From the IMG/VR virus record IMGVR_UViG_3300027852_001424, positions 1 through 31,484 of that record: a DNA stretch of 31,484 bases. One strand, 5' to 3'. The notes below the pieces were generated by a model. It was not told the origin of the DNA. It saw only the letters and a list, made by a program, of their open reading frames with translations, and made no database searches. A program made the translations under genes and the position numbers. Source of the DNA: a virus. The stretch's first letter is position 1, and each line of letters opens with the position of its first letter. Positions 16,023 through 24,162 of the stretch are shown one piece after another.

Positions 16023-17708
16023 TCAGTCTCCAACCCTGTGAATGGACACGGTACATTTACCGGAAAGCCAGTTGGTCCCGGCATCTTCGGCGTCGAACTT
16101 TCCTTGGACACGGAGGTAGTCATCGGCGGTGAGTTGGATGGGGCCGATGAGGGCCACCACCTGGGAGGCCGCCGCACCGCTGGTCCCCTGCATGACCTCG
16201 CCCCCGTCTATATCGGCATAGACAATGGAGGGCTGGTACTCGTAGCACCCCATGTCCGGCCCAACGTGCTGGTCGGCAGGCTCCCCGTCGAGGTCCGTGG
16301 TGCTGGTGCCTGCTTTTACAACCCCGGTGTCGCGGCACGGGGAATCGTTGGGGATGTGGTAGTCGTCGGATGCCGGGTCGTCAAAATCCGGGTCCGTGGT
16401 GATGTTGCCTGTTCCGGCTGCCCAGGCGGTGGTGGCGTCTTGATAAGTGTTGGTGGTGTTATCATACCCACAACAATAATCTATTGATGGCGAAGACCCG
16501 GTAAGTGCATAATATCCATGATTTGTGGAACCCTCCACAATGCAACCGTCTATATCACAACCCGTCGATGTGGCAGCAAGATATATTCCCCGATACTCGT
16601 CAACAAAGGTACACCGATATATCTCAACATCGTCGGCATTGTTTAAATAGAGACCTGCATGGGTAGCGCCGTTGTCATAGAGAAGATCAAATTGGGCAAG
16701 AAAACTATTTGCCGCCGTTACATTAAGTAAATAAATCCCATACTGGGTGTTATCATAAACCTTATTCCGACGAAGATCGACATCCCCGCCCGTCACCCCG
16801 CTGAAATAAATCCCGTGTTGGGTGTTGGAATAGAAGCTGCTATCCTGGATGGTTAGGGTGCCGCCGGAGAGGGTGGCGGCGTAGAGGCCGTGGTCATCGT
16901 TGGAGTAGAGGGAACAGCTGTCTATTAAAAATGTTCCGCCTGAATTGCTTCCTGTATACAACCCGTGTCCTGCCGGGATATCATGTGAGCTTGAATTCTG
17001 GAGAGTAACATCCGCACTTCCTGACAAGGCATAAATTCCTATCCCATGAAGCGCTTTGTTGGTATCAGCCTCAAAATTGTCTATAACATGAGTTCCGCCA
17101 CTAAGCGAGTAAAACTTGAGGTTATAATATCGAGTATACTTGCTGGCACAATCGGTGATGTTGACATTGCCCGATGCAATACTGGCTATATTAATCCCAT
17201 CATTTTCGGTATACCGAACTTCCAGTCCTGTTAGATCAAACCAAGACTTTGAGCTGCATTGAATGCCATAGGTTCTGGTACTGATCTCCATGGTTGCGGA
17301 GGTTGGGTCGTCCTTGACATAGACCCGCGTGTTTCCGGCATCCCATCCCCATTCTCCAGCAGCCAGCGAGCCGACCGTCCCCTCGGTGAGAATCGCACCA
17401 TCGTCCACCACCCAGATAGGCTTAGATGCGTTAGTGGCATAATATTCACTATTTCCATCCGGTCCGGTCCAAGAACTTTCTACATCGGCCCCGTTGAAGA
17501 TGGCCTGGTCCTGACCGCTCCATTGCTGGTAGGTGATGGGCGAGCCGTCCGATCCTGTAAGAGGGTATAAGGTGAACCGCAAGTTACCTCGAAAATGGCA
17601 AGTATCTCCGGCAGTTTCGGTAAACGGAGCCATGGTGGCGTACGGGTTCCCGCTGGACCCGTCGCCCGTTCCATCGTCACCGTCTTCTGCTATGTAGTAG
17701 TCAGCCAT
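16023..17708 (-). CDS. Right-handed parallel beta-helix tailspike
   Basis: A 561-residue protein. It opens with YYIAEDGDDGTGDGSSGNPYATM, the start typical of secreted beta-helix proteins. About ten rungs follow, many of the form HGIY/HGLY plus small residues (for example GHGLYTGSNSGGTFLID and QHGIYFSGVTGGDVDLRRN), from about residue 150 to 400. Then come DPDFDDPASDDYHI and SPCRDTG with a DLDGEPADQ-type end and GCYEY, a closing motif common in bacterial surface proteins. A C-terminal beta domain (about 490-561) may trimerise or anchor it. Such spikes bind or cut host polysaccharide; no catalytic residues can be assigned. It lies between the mini protein and the adaptor, in the tail cluster. 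Confidence 0.75.
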   Translation of the reverse strand: MADYYIAEDGDDGTGDGSSGNPYATMAPFTETAGDTCHFRGNLRFTLYPLTGSDGSPITYQQWSGQDQAIFNGADVESSWTGPDGNSEYYATNASKPIWVVDDGAILTEGTVGSLAAGEWGWDAGNTRVYVKDDPTSATMEISTRTYGIQCSSKSWFDLTGLEVRYTENDGINIASIASGNVNITDCASKYTRYYNLKFYSLSGGTHVIDNFEADTNKALHGIGIYALSGSADVTLQNSSSHDIPAGHGLYTGSNSGGTFLIDSCSLYSNDDHGLYAATLSGGTLTIQDSSFYSNTQHGIYFSGVTGGDVDLRRNKVYDNTQYGIYLLNVTAANSFLAQFDLLYDNGATHAGLYLNNADDVEIYRCTFVDEYRGIYLAATSTGCDIDGCIVEGSTNHGYYALTGSSPSIDYCCGYDNTTNTYQDATTAWAAGTGNITTDPDFDDPASDDYHIPNDSPCRDTGVVKAGTSTTDLDGEPADQHVGPDMGCYEYQPSIVYADIDGGEVMQGTSGAAASQVVALIGPIQLTADDYLRVQGKFDAEDAGTNWLSGKCTVSIHRVGD

Positions 17709-17717
17709 TTATTTCTC

Positions 17718-17966
17718 TTACCCAAGCTCCGGATCTTCCTGCCCGTTCGGAAAAAACAAACAATTCTTCACAAGAGCTTTTTCTGGAATACCCACCGAAT
17801 AGAACTGGCATCCCGTGAACTCGTAGATAATCTCCTTGGTCTTATAGGTTGGGTCAATCCCGTAGTTCAGCTCCTCCATCTTGGTGGGGATGATTTTCTT
17901 GTCGGGGTCCAGTTTCGGGTTCGTGTCAATGAACTGGCATCCCGTGAACTTGGTCACGTCGGCCAT
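17718..17966 (-). CDS. Cys-containing mini protein with duplicated FTGCQF
   Basis: An 82-residue protein from ATG 17966 with GAGGT 8 nt upstream; the longer frame to 18290 runs through the fibre gene out of phase and is not real. FTGCQF occurs at 7-12 and again at 50-55, and KNCLFF follows at 67-72; the three cysteines lie in beta-strand-like rung segments. It could be a small beta-helix-like tail adapter between fibre and tailspike genes. I recognise no family. Confidence 0.6.
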   Translation of the reverse strand: MADVTKFTGCQFIDTNPKLDPDKKIIPTKMEELNYGIDPTYKTKEIIYEFTGCQFYSVGIPEKALVKNCLFFPNGQEDPELG

Positions 17967-17968
17967 GG

Positions 17969-19783
17969 TTATACCTCTGGGCCCGCCTGGACCCGTAAAG
18001 AATGAATCTTGTCCGTGGTGGCATAGTCGCTCACCAAAGACACCTGGATCATATACTCCCCGCTCTCCGGCACCTGGATGGCCTCGTCCCCGTCCAGATG
18101 GACAAAATCGTGCTTCGTGGAGCTGTTCCACAACATGTCCACCCAGTCGTCGTCCGTGGCAATGTTCGCGGAAAGGGTACCGTAGAAACTGGGCGGGTTG
18201 CCCGTGTGGTTGGCTCGGTCCCGGTCGGTGGCGTGGTAGTGGTAGGTGAAATCCCCGCTGCTGATGAGCCCGGAATACCCAATCTTCCACTGGTTTGCCG
18301 AGAAATCAAAATAGAGCATGTCCTTGTTGGTGGGCAAGGAAAGTTCCGAAGCCAGATTCTTTCCATAGAACTTTCGGGCATCCATGTCCGACACATTCAC
18401 CCCGTCCACTGTCCCGTCCAAAGTAATATTGCCTGAAGTGTCAATAACACAACTTCCGGCACCAATGTTAAGATTATGACTATTCTCTAAAACACCCACC
18501 CCACCAACAGAAATCACAATCAGTTTCTTATACGACCACTGATCCTCTCCTGAATCGAAACAGGGTACATGGTTGTTATCGAGTGCCGGACGTCCCGTGT
18601 CCCAGTCTTTGGCATCAAACTCAAGATTAACAATGTCTAAGAGGTGGGTGTGAAGTCCTTCGGCATCAGAGCCATCCGTCAAGGTGTCGTGCTGAACTTC
18701 CGTGAAATGAAAATAGTCTCCGACCGCCCCGCCCTGGAGCCCGGACAGGCTGTTATGATCCGATGTCGTCAGTTCAACACGAGAAATCACCGTACTGCGC
18801 CAGTCAATATAATTATCCCCGTCATCGGTTGTCCATATGGCCGCGTTAACGGCATTACCCGTCGCATCCGATGTTTTAAGGATGGTTGTTCCGATGGGTC
18901 GCATCTCGGGAGACAGAGTATCATTCGTGACCAAGGACAAGATTTCTGTTTCTGCTCCCGTCCTGGCGGCGTTTCGGTTGGCATACTCAGCTTGTCCCAC
19001 AAACGCGACCATGGGGGTATCTTTTTCAGCAGTTGCAAAGATATGGCATAATACGTACTTGTTGTTCCCAACCTCGGTCAACTGCCACGCACCGACCGTG
19101 TATTGATTATAGGGTAACCTCGTGTTGGTCGTTCCATCATAGGTCCTCACGCTGAACCCTGCATTGACAACCTTGTTCCAATCGGCCCCGGCTCCTGTCA
19201 GATAATAGATGGGTAGTCCCGTTGTCTTTACAATTGAAGATATGGTGTGGTAAATATCCTCATCTGAAACGCCACCCGCATCAACAGCAAACTGTGCGTC
19301 TTCATCATCTGCCCCGTCCTGATCGACTGTGAAATCGCTGAGTCCGAGTCCAGGCGGCACATACTCGAGTCCATAGATAAAATGAAGATACGCATGGGTA
19401 ACCGGCGACATCGAATTCCCATGCCGCTCCTCACCAACATAAATAGCTGCAACCGCGCTAACGTCCCAGTAAATGAAAGAGACAATCGCTTTGGTGCGGA
19501 TAACTGAATCTACTTGCGCTGCGGTCGGGTTTGCAAGAGCGGTAAGAACAGCATCATCGTAATAAACAACATGGATTCCTTCCGTGTTGTCTATGACAAC
19601 GGTGTCGCCCATGGAGCTGTATATGATCCCTTGTACGGAAAATTCAAACGCGGTCCCGGTGGGCTGAATGGAAAAGGTTCGGGAACCGTCGGTAAAAGAT
19701 ATGGTGGAATCGGTCCTGTTTGGAAACCCGTTGGTGTAGATTTCTATTTGGCCAGGATCGGTAACATGTAGTCTGTGGTCCAT
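17969..19783 (-). CDS. Tail fibre / receptor-binding protein
   Basis: A 604-residue protein. The first 60 residues (ISFTDGSRTFSIQPTGTAFEFSVQG) resemble N-terminal virion-attachment domains of podovirus fibres. Near residues 335-365, VELTTSDHNSLSGLQGG and DYFHFTEVQHDTLTDG form the H-N-L-GLQGG-x-HL repeat that marks many phage fibres. The last 110 residues are a beta-rich tip (FYGTLSANIATDDDW to MIQVSLVSDYATTDKIHSLRVQ), a plausible C1q/jelly-roll-like head. The ATG at 19783 is 3 nt after the neighbouring stop. Together with the tailspike it gives this phage two candidate host-binding proteins. Confidence 0.75.
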   Translation of the reverse strand: MDHRLHVTDPGQIEIYTNGFPNRTDSTISFTDGSRTFSIQPTGTAFEFSVQGIIYSSMGDTVVIDNTEGIHVVYYDDAVLTALANPTAAQVDSVIRTKAIVSFIYWDVSAVAAIYVGEERHGNSMSPVTHAYLHFIYGLEYVPPGLGLSDFTVDQDGADDEDAQFAVDAGGVSDEDIYHTISSIVKTTGLPIYYLTGAGADWNKVVNAGFSVRTYDGTTNTRLPYNQYTVGAWQLTEVGNNKYVLCHIFATAEKDTPMVAFVGQAEYANRNAARTGAETEILSLVTNDTLSPEMRPIGTTILKTSDATGNAVNAAIWTTDDGDNYIDWRSTVISRVELTTSDHNSLSGLQGGAVGDYFHFTEVQHDTLTDGSDAEGLHTHLLDIVNLEFDAKDWDTGRPALDNNHVPCFDSGEDQWSYKKLIVISVGGVGVLENSHNLNIGAGSCVIDTSGNITLDGTVDGVNVSDMDARKFYGKNLASELSLPTNKDMLYFDFSANQWKIGYSGLISSGDFTYHYHATDRDRANHTGNPPSFYGTLSANIATDDDWVDMLWNSSTKHDFVHLDGDEAIQVPESGEYMIQVSLVSDYATTDKIHSLRVQAGPEV

Positions 19784-19786
19784 CCA

Positions 19787-20152
19787 TCATATCTCTATGT
19801 AGTGAAGTGTACTTGTCCCTGACACCGTTTGAGCCCATATGGCTTTCGTGGTATCGAGGATTAATGTGCCACGATAATGCAAGGGAAACCCGTTCGTTGC
19901 CGTAGCCCAGGTTGCGAAATTAATATAGATCGTGTCACGGCTGTTATTGAAAAGCATGACCCCAACTTCACGACTCATGTTTGCTGCAAGAATCAATTCC
20001 GGTGAAGTGGTCACCGTGGTATCGAGCCCCACCGTCCCGTTATCAGAAAGTCCTGGCCCCGCAACCGGGGTAACCTTCCACGCCTCCCGGACATTATCAT
20101 ACGTCTTGCGGTTCATCGTATGATCGGAAAAAGCTTGTTGGGTATCAGCCAT
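19787..20152 (-). CDS. Small beta-sandwich virion protein 1
   Basis: A 121-residue protein with alternating hydrophobic strands after a helical N-terminus: LILAANMSREVGVMLFNNSRDTIYINF, GFPLHYRGTLILD, AIWAQTVSGTSTLHYIEI. This is the pattern of small receptor-adapter or decoration jelly rolls. Its ATG overlaps the stop of the preceding gene by 8 nt, a coupling shared with the next pair. It is the third of three similar-sized small genes just before the fibre gene, so probably a fibre base or decoration component. Function is not directly shown. Confidence 0.6.
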   Translation of the reverse strand: MADTQQAFSDHTMNRKTYDNVREAWKVTPVAGPGLSDNGTVGLDTTVTTSPELILAANMSREVGVMLFNNSRDTIYINFATWATATNGFPLHYRGTLILDTTKAIWAQTVSGTSTLHYIEI

Positions 20153-20510
20153 CGATCAAGTAGTATCCAAGTGAAATACCAATAATAACCGAAGTGCCTG
20201 TTTCGTGAGCTACGGTCAACGCTTCGTTAGTCTTACAGAAAGAAAGTGATCTGTTAATAAGATTGACTACGTTCGGGGTAGTATATGTGCTCACTTTCAA
20301 TTCTTCCAATGTATCTCCAGCGCCGTTTTTTACCGTGACACTTCGCTGGTCTAATGCTGTTCCTGTTGTAACCCATACAAGAATCCATGCAGGTACAATA
20401 CGTTTTCCGGCTACCGCTGCAACCAGCGTCTGGGACGCCGTTCCGGTAGCTGCTGAAAACCGACCTGTATTAATTACACCACCAGCTAAATCGTATACAT
20501 GTTTATCCAT
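20145..20510 (-). CDS. Small beta-sandwich virion protein 2
   Basis: 121 residues from ATG 20510, which has GGAG 7 nt upstream; the longer frame to 20597 is out of phase within the upstream gene. Strands include QTLVAAVAGKRIVPAWILVWVTTG, RSVTVKNGAGDTLEELKVSTY and SVIIGISLGYYLI. The VAAVAGKRI block resembles the VVTPASGKKL block of the next gene upstream, hinting at common descent. It overlaps both neighbours by 8 nt. Probably a decoration or fibre-associated protein; no family was recognised. Confidence 0.6.
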   Translation of the reverse strand: MDKHVYDLAGGVINTGRFSAATGTASQTLVAAVAGKRIVPAWILVWVTTGTALDQRSVTVKNGAGDTLEELKVSTYTTPNVVNLINRSLSFCKTNEALTVAHETGTSVIIGISLGYYLIDG

Positions 20511-20886
20511 TTGGAAGCTCCACATAGTGAACAACAACGTCACAAGTGTTGGCAGCAGCAGCAACGCCGCCACGAAGCAACCAATCCACGCCACCAATAG
20601 CAGGGGCCGATGAAAGATTCACAGGAACGGACTGTACCACGTTCAAACATTTGAATCCGGAAACAATCCATATTGAAGGATTTGCCGCACCGGAGGCAAG
20701 GCCCAGATAAGCAAGAGTTGTCGTGTTCAGCGGTGTAAAGGTCACATCAAGAATACACAGCTTTTTGCCAGATGCGGGTGTTACAACCGTTTCATATGCA
20801 GTGCCAATCTCAGCATCTATTGTATATTCAACCGTCTTAATTTCACCGCCAGCTCGTTGAACCAAATGCAGTGCAAGAGAACTCAT
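20503..20886 (-). CDS. Small beta-sandwich virion protein 3
   Basis: A 127-residue protein with beta strands EIKTVEYTIDAEIGTAYETVV, SGKKLCILDVTFTPLNTTTLAYLGL, SIWIVSGFKCLNVV and CDVVVHYVEL. The layout (charged strand, GKK turn, long hydrophobic strands, short C-terminus) parallels the two following genes. It starts 2 nt before the stop of the 159-residue gene and its own stop overlaps the next ATG by 8 nt. It may decorate the capsid or form part of the fibre base; the sequence shows only the fold type. Confidence 0.6.
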   Translation of the reverse strand: MSSLALHLVQRAGGEIKTVEYTIDAEIGTAYETVVTPASGKKLCILDVTFTPLNTTTLAYLGLASGAANPSIWIVSGFKCLNVVQSVPVNLSSAPAIGGVDWLLRGGVAAAANTCDVVVHYVELPNG

Positions 20887-20888
20887 GA

Positions 20889-21368
20889 CTAGGCTCCGTA
20901 CACAGCCGAACCGGTTTGTCCCTGGACAACACGGGTGCCGCCTTGGTTAATGTTCTGTAGAAAATCGTCGAACTTCTCACCCTCTACCGCAGCCACGCTT
21001 TTGCTCATGATCTCTTTCTTGGCCTTGTCGAGCTTCTCCACGGTACGCTTGATATCCGCCCGCTGGGAGGAATTGGGCTGTTTGCAGTAGAGCCTGCCCC
21101 ACTTCCTACCCGGAGCACCTGTGAGCCGTTTATCGAGCTCTGCAATGAGCTCAGGGTCATAGGTCACGAGCTTGTTGTTGGCGAATTCGGCCCGGAGCCC
21201 GGGTTGGCGGACCACTTCCCCGCTGATGAAGATTTTTCTGGCACACCGAAATCTCACCTTGAGGTTTTTAGCTTTGGACAGGTACACGGCCGGCTCTTGT
21301 GGCTTTGCAGCTTCTTTCTTGGCGATCTCTCGCTGCACTTCCTTCCGGTCTTGAAGAATGTCGGACAT
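20889..21368 (-). CDS. Basic virion-region protein of unknown function
   Basis: A 159-residue basic protein. It begins with a charged helix (DRKEVQREIAKKEAAK), has a beta region KNLKVRFRCARKIFISGEVVRQ, and a Lys/Arg-rich helix (SQRADIKRTVEKLDKAKKEIM) and ends in a glycine/glutamine-rich tail. It sits downstream of the major capsid gene, behind the predicted terminator, so it should be made at lower levels than the capsid protein. ATG 21368 has AAGG 9 nt upstream, located just after the terminator's U-run. I recognise no family; a head-completion or tail-attachment role is a guess from place. Confidence 0.6.
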   Translation of the reverse strand: MSDILQDRKEVQREIAKKEAAKPQEPAVYLSKAKNLKVRFRCARKIFISGEVVRQPGLRAEFANNKLVTYDPELIAELDKRLTGAPGRKWGRLYCKQPNSSQRADIKRTVEKLDKAKKEIMSKSVAAVEGEKFDDFLQNINQGGTRVVQGQTGSAVYGA

Positions 21369-21380
21369 ATCTGATTACCT

Positions 21381-21429
21381 TAAAAACGGAAAAGGGAAGG
21401 AAGGTTGAGGTTCCGACCCTCCCTTTTCC
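21381..21429 (-). terminator. Strong intrinsic terminator after the capsid gene
   Basis: On the minus strand GGAAAAGGGAGGG (21429-21417) pairs with the arm at 21400-21388 along 13 positions, with a single G-U wobble and a 16-nt loop. The second arm is followed by G then a run of five U (21386-21382). It lies 48 nt after the capsid stop and 13 nt before the next start. Partial termination would lower expression of the tail genes relative to the capsid. Confidence 0.7.
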
Positions 21430-21476
21430 CCGCACGAAGAATGGAAAAGAACAGAAGAGGTTGATGCCAGCGTATG

Positions 21477-22700
21477 CTAGCTTAAAGCCCAACCGAAAAT
21501 CTGCATGTGGTGATCCGGGAGGCGAAGAACCAGGGTCGATTCCGTCAGATACTGGTCCTCGGTCGCGTCACGGTCGTTCTCCTGGATGTTCATCTCCAAC
21601 CGGGTATCGCGGAGGGCGCGATATTCAAGCTGGTTGAGGTCCAGAATCACGGATGCCGTGGCCCAGTTGCCGATGGAGCCGGAACTTGTGGCCGACAACT
21701 CGGTACCCGTAAAATCACCGAACAGTTTATTGTTGATCAGGTTCAATTCACCATGGGGCGAAATGTACCTGGTTATATTGATGCCCCACGTCTTGTCACG
21801 CGGCACGGCCCGGAGCTTGTCACGGCCCCAAGAGCTGATAACGGAAAGGGCGAGGGGAGAACAGAACATAAACTTAGTGCCCATTCCATACCGGAACGCG
21901 GTACGGAGATCGGCATCGAACTCGTCTTCAGTGTACTCGGAAGCGTCGTTGTACACCTCGCTGTCGGTACCACTGAGGAAATAGTCCACACCACCCATCA
22001 TATAGGTGACCTTGAGTGCAGCAGCGGTATAGAACTTATCCCGACCACCCCACCAAAGAGCGCGCTCGTGGTCCTTGGTATGGATTTCACCATGTTTCTT
22101 GTTGAGGCGTTTTCTTTCGTTACCACCAAACAGGCGAGTCGCGTTTGCGGTATTGTCGATCTCCCAAGACTCTTTCATGATCTGGGTATAGTTGTACTTG
22201 GGGTCTACCTGGGTGGTGAGACTTGTTCTTGCGGTCTCTCCCACGGTCTGAGCATTTCCAACGATAAAAGCAACATCACCTGATTCGATATCAGCAGCCG
22301 TTGAGCCACCAACACCACGAATCACAGTAACGGTTGTCGTGGACATACTTTTCACATATAGAAGTTCCTGGGTATCCGCTACGAGCAAAACATCTCCTGC
22401 TCTTAGCAGATATGAATCCGCAGTCGAAACCGTAAGGGTGGTGTCTACCACACTGGTATCACCTGCGGCAATAGTCACCCACTGGGTCGGAAAAGCGTCT
22501 TCGAACCATTCAACCTTGGGGTCCGTTGCCCCGCCTTTCCGCAACTTCCTGAGCAAAGTCAGAAGTGCGTTGTTCCCTACGTCGAGAAGCGAAATCTCGT
22601 TGGACACATCACGAACTCTACGACTGGAGCTAATAATCTGCCCCAGGGTAGCATCAGTGCCCGTAAGATTTCGTTGTCCTTGTCCAAATGTAACAGCCAT
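21477..22700 (-). CDS. Major capsid protein, SU10-like (DUF5309-type)
   Basis: A 407-residue protein. The middle (about 165-225) has QIMKESWEIDNTANATRLFG and KDHERALWWGGRD, which match the conserved helix and E-x-A-x-x-W-G pattern of SU10-type capsid proteins. The region PKVEWFEDAFPTQW and the strand DSYLLRAGDVLLVADTQELLYV (about 65-120) form the E-loop and an inserted beta domain. The C-terminal part (GELNLINNKLFGDF, ATASVILDLNQLEYRALRD) is the P/A-domain type. It has the best ribosome site of the region (AAGGAG, 9 nt) and is preceded by a scaffold gene and followed by a predicted terminator, as expected for the most abundant protein. The family name is by motif memory. Confidence 0.8.
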   Translation of the reverse strand: MAVTFGQGQRNLTGTDATLGQIISSSRRVRDVSNEISLLDVGNNALLTLLRKLRKGGATDPKVEWFEDAFPTQWVTIAAGDTSVVDTTLTVSTADSYLLRAGDVLLVADTQELLYVKSMSTTTVTVIRGVGGSTAADIESGDVAFIVGNAQTVGETARTSLTTQVDPKYNYTQIMKESWEIDNTANATRLFGGNERKRLNKKHGEIHTKDHERALWWGGRDKFYTAAALKVTYMMGGVDYFLSGTDSEVYNDASEYTEDEFDADLRTAFRYGMGTKFMFCSPLALSVISSWGRDKLRAVPRDKTWGINITRYISPHGELNLINNKLFGDFTGTELSATSSGSIGNWATASVILDLNQLEYRALRDTRLEMNIQENDRDATEDQYLTESTLVLRLPDHHMQIFGWALS

Positions 22701-22713
22701 TTATAACTCTCCT

Positions 22714-23607
22714 TTAATGAGGCTTGTCTCCAATGGGATCGAAGGTGCCGCCCCCAAGGAGCGCATCTGCAATCCCTGCACTTTCACCTGATAAGGAGTC
22801 TTTTCCGATCAGTTCTGCTTCAGAGATGTCGTCCGGGTTATAGACCTGGTTCGGAATGTTTCCGGACGGATTGAGCTGGGCCATGGTCTTGTTCAACTCG
22901 GACACATGGGCCTGGTGCTGCTCAATCGGGATAAACCCACCTTCTGCGTGTTTCAGGGCGATATAGACCTGCTCCATGTCCTGCATACTGTTGATGGGAA
23001 TCTGGTTCTTCTTGATATATTGATATGATTTCATTTTATACTTGTCGAAGTCCGTGTATTTTCCATCAAGCTGCCGTACCCAATCCTGACCCTTAAGGGC
23101 GTAAACCTCGTTGGTCAAACTCTTGATCCGGTCTTCCATGGGGTTGATCTGTTTTTGCGTCGCCTCTGAAATCGCGTCCAGTGGTTTTTCCTGGAAACGA
23201 TCCATGAAACCTTCCGCGTCTTGCTGGGGAGGTTTATTCCCGTTCCCAGCTACCTGTTGCCGTCTCTGAACATCTTCTGCATTGGGAATGACTCCCACTC
23301 CTTTAAGATGCTTCATCATTGCATCGTCATCAGGCATGATAGCTCCACTTTCATCTATCTTTATGAGTCCAAGTCCCATAACTTGGCGCAAGGCTGTTTC
23401 GTACTGTGCATGAGTCGCTTTCAGACGATCATGTTCCTGCGCTTGGGTCTCGTATGCCTGGATTACCTGTTCACGGGATTGCCCGTGATACTTGTCTACA
23501 CCCTGCGTTTCTTCTGCGGGAGTTCCCGCCACGCCCGTCATTCCCGGCTGCGCCACGCCCTCTTGGGGTTGTGTGATGCCTGCTTCTGGGATTCCTTCAT
23601 TCGGCAT
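22714..23607 (-). CDS. Capsid scaffolding protein
   Basis: A 297-residue Gln/Glu-rich protein with low-complexity N-terminus (many PQ, GV, AQ), helical coiled-coil segments (SREQVIQAYETQAQEHDRLK, TQKQINPMEDRIKSLTNEVY) and an acidic C-terminus. Such composition, length and location directly before the major capsid gene, with a near-perfect AAGGAGG ribosome site, are typical of scaffolds that guide capsid assembly. No protease motif was found. Homology to a named family was not seen; the role rests on order and composition. Confidence 0.75.
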   Translation of the reverse strand: MPNEGIPEAGITQPQEGVAQPGMTGVAGTPAEETQGVDKYHGQSREQVIQAYETQAQEHDRLKATHAQYETALRQVMGLGLIKIDESGAIMPDDDAMMKHLKGVGVIPNAEDVQRRQQVAGNGNKPPQQDAEGFMDRFQEKPLDAISEATQKQINPMEDRIKSLTNEVYALKGQDWVRQLDGKYTDFDKYKMKSYQYIKKNQIPINSMQDMEQVYIALKHAEGGFIPIEQHQAHVSELNKTMAQLNPSGNIPNQVYNPDDISEAELIGKDSLSGESAGIADALLGGGTFDPIGDKPH

Positions 23608-23621
23608 TTCAGATGACCTCC

Positions 23622-23888
23622 TTACGCTCGTCCTACGTCTGCCAGGAAACCTTGCATTGGGTCGCTGTAGTCCGCTAACATGAACTGAGAGTTAAACGGT
23701 TGCTGACCATGTTCAGCCATTCCTGGAAGACCATTATTAAGTTTCGTTCGTTTTATCCATTGCGCAATGCCCGAGAGTTGACTGAAAATTAACTGCCAAT
23801 CCGGGTCGTTATTTTGTGTCGGCTGCTGCTGCCCCGCCAGGGGATTTGAGTTCAGCATCGCGCTTGTTAAGGCGTCGTTCCCGTTCAC
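23622..23888 (-). CDS. Small Gln/Asn-rich protein of unknown function
   Basis: An 88-codon gene starting at GTG 23888, with AGGAGG 6 nt upstream. Sequence is rich in Gln and Asn (NSNPLAGQQQPTQNN), then a helix (WQLIFSQLSGIAQWIKRTKL) and a C-terminal loop. It overlaps the upstream gene by 80 nt in a different frame, so the Gln-run DNA is used twice. The strong ribosome site supports it. Its place between portal and scaffold suggests a head-assembly accessory. Confidence 0.55.
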   Translation of the reverse strand: MNGNDALTSAMLNSNPLAGQQQPTQNNDPDWQLIFSQLSGIAQWIKRTKLNNGLPGMAEHGQQPFNSQFMLADYSDPMQGFLADVGRA

Positions 23889-24159
23889 GATCTACCTCCT
23901 GCTTGATAGCAAAAATAAATGTCAATCCAAACCTCTGTCCCTGGCCACGATAGAGCTTGGCAAGATCCTTTTCCTGGGTGTCTTCTTTGTCATCAATACC
24001 GAGGGCTTTCACCGCAATCCCCAAAGATGCGTTATGGAAGATCTTGTCCAAGAACTGATAGGGTTCGCTCTTGAAAAACTCATGAAGACTCAACAGCATG
24101 TCTTCGGGTGCATTTCGGATCAAACTCATGATCTCAATTTGTCTGTGTTCATTTTCCAT
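23809..24159 (-). CDS. Small head-region protein of unknown function
   Basis: A 116-residue helical protein, charged (RNAPEDMLLSLHEFFKSEPYQFLDKIF, then LAKLYRGQGQRFGLTFIFAIKQEVDRERERRLNKRDAE). The tail is Ala-rich. ATG 24159 lies 3 nt before the portal stop, with AGGAAA at 12 nt. Its last 80 nt overlap the next gene in another frame. No family is recognised. Position between portal and scaffold suggests a small capsid or head-vertex factor. Confidence 0.6.
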   Translation of the reverse strand: MENEHRQIEIMSLIRNAPEDMLLSLHEFFKSEPYQFLDKIFHNASLGIAVKALGIDDKEDTQEKDLAKLYRGQGQRFGLTFIFAIKQEVDRERERRLNKRDAELKSPGGAAAADTK

Positions 24160-24162
24160 GGG

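Noticed and set aside
17967-18290. N-terminal extension of the mini protein
   Set aside because: Proline/histidine-rich shadow of the fibre gene; ATG at 17966 has its own ribosome site.
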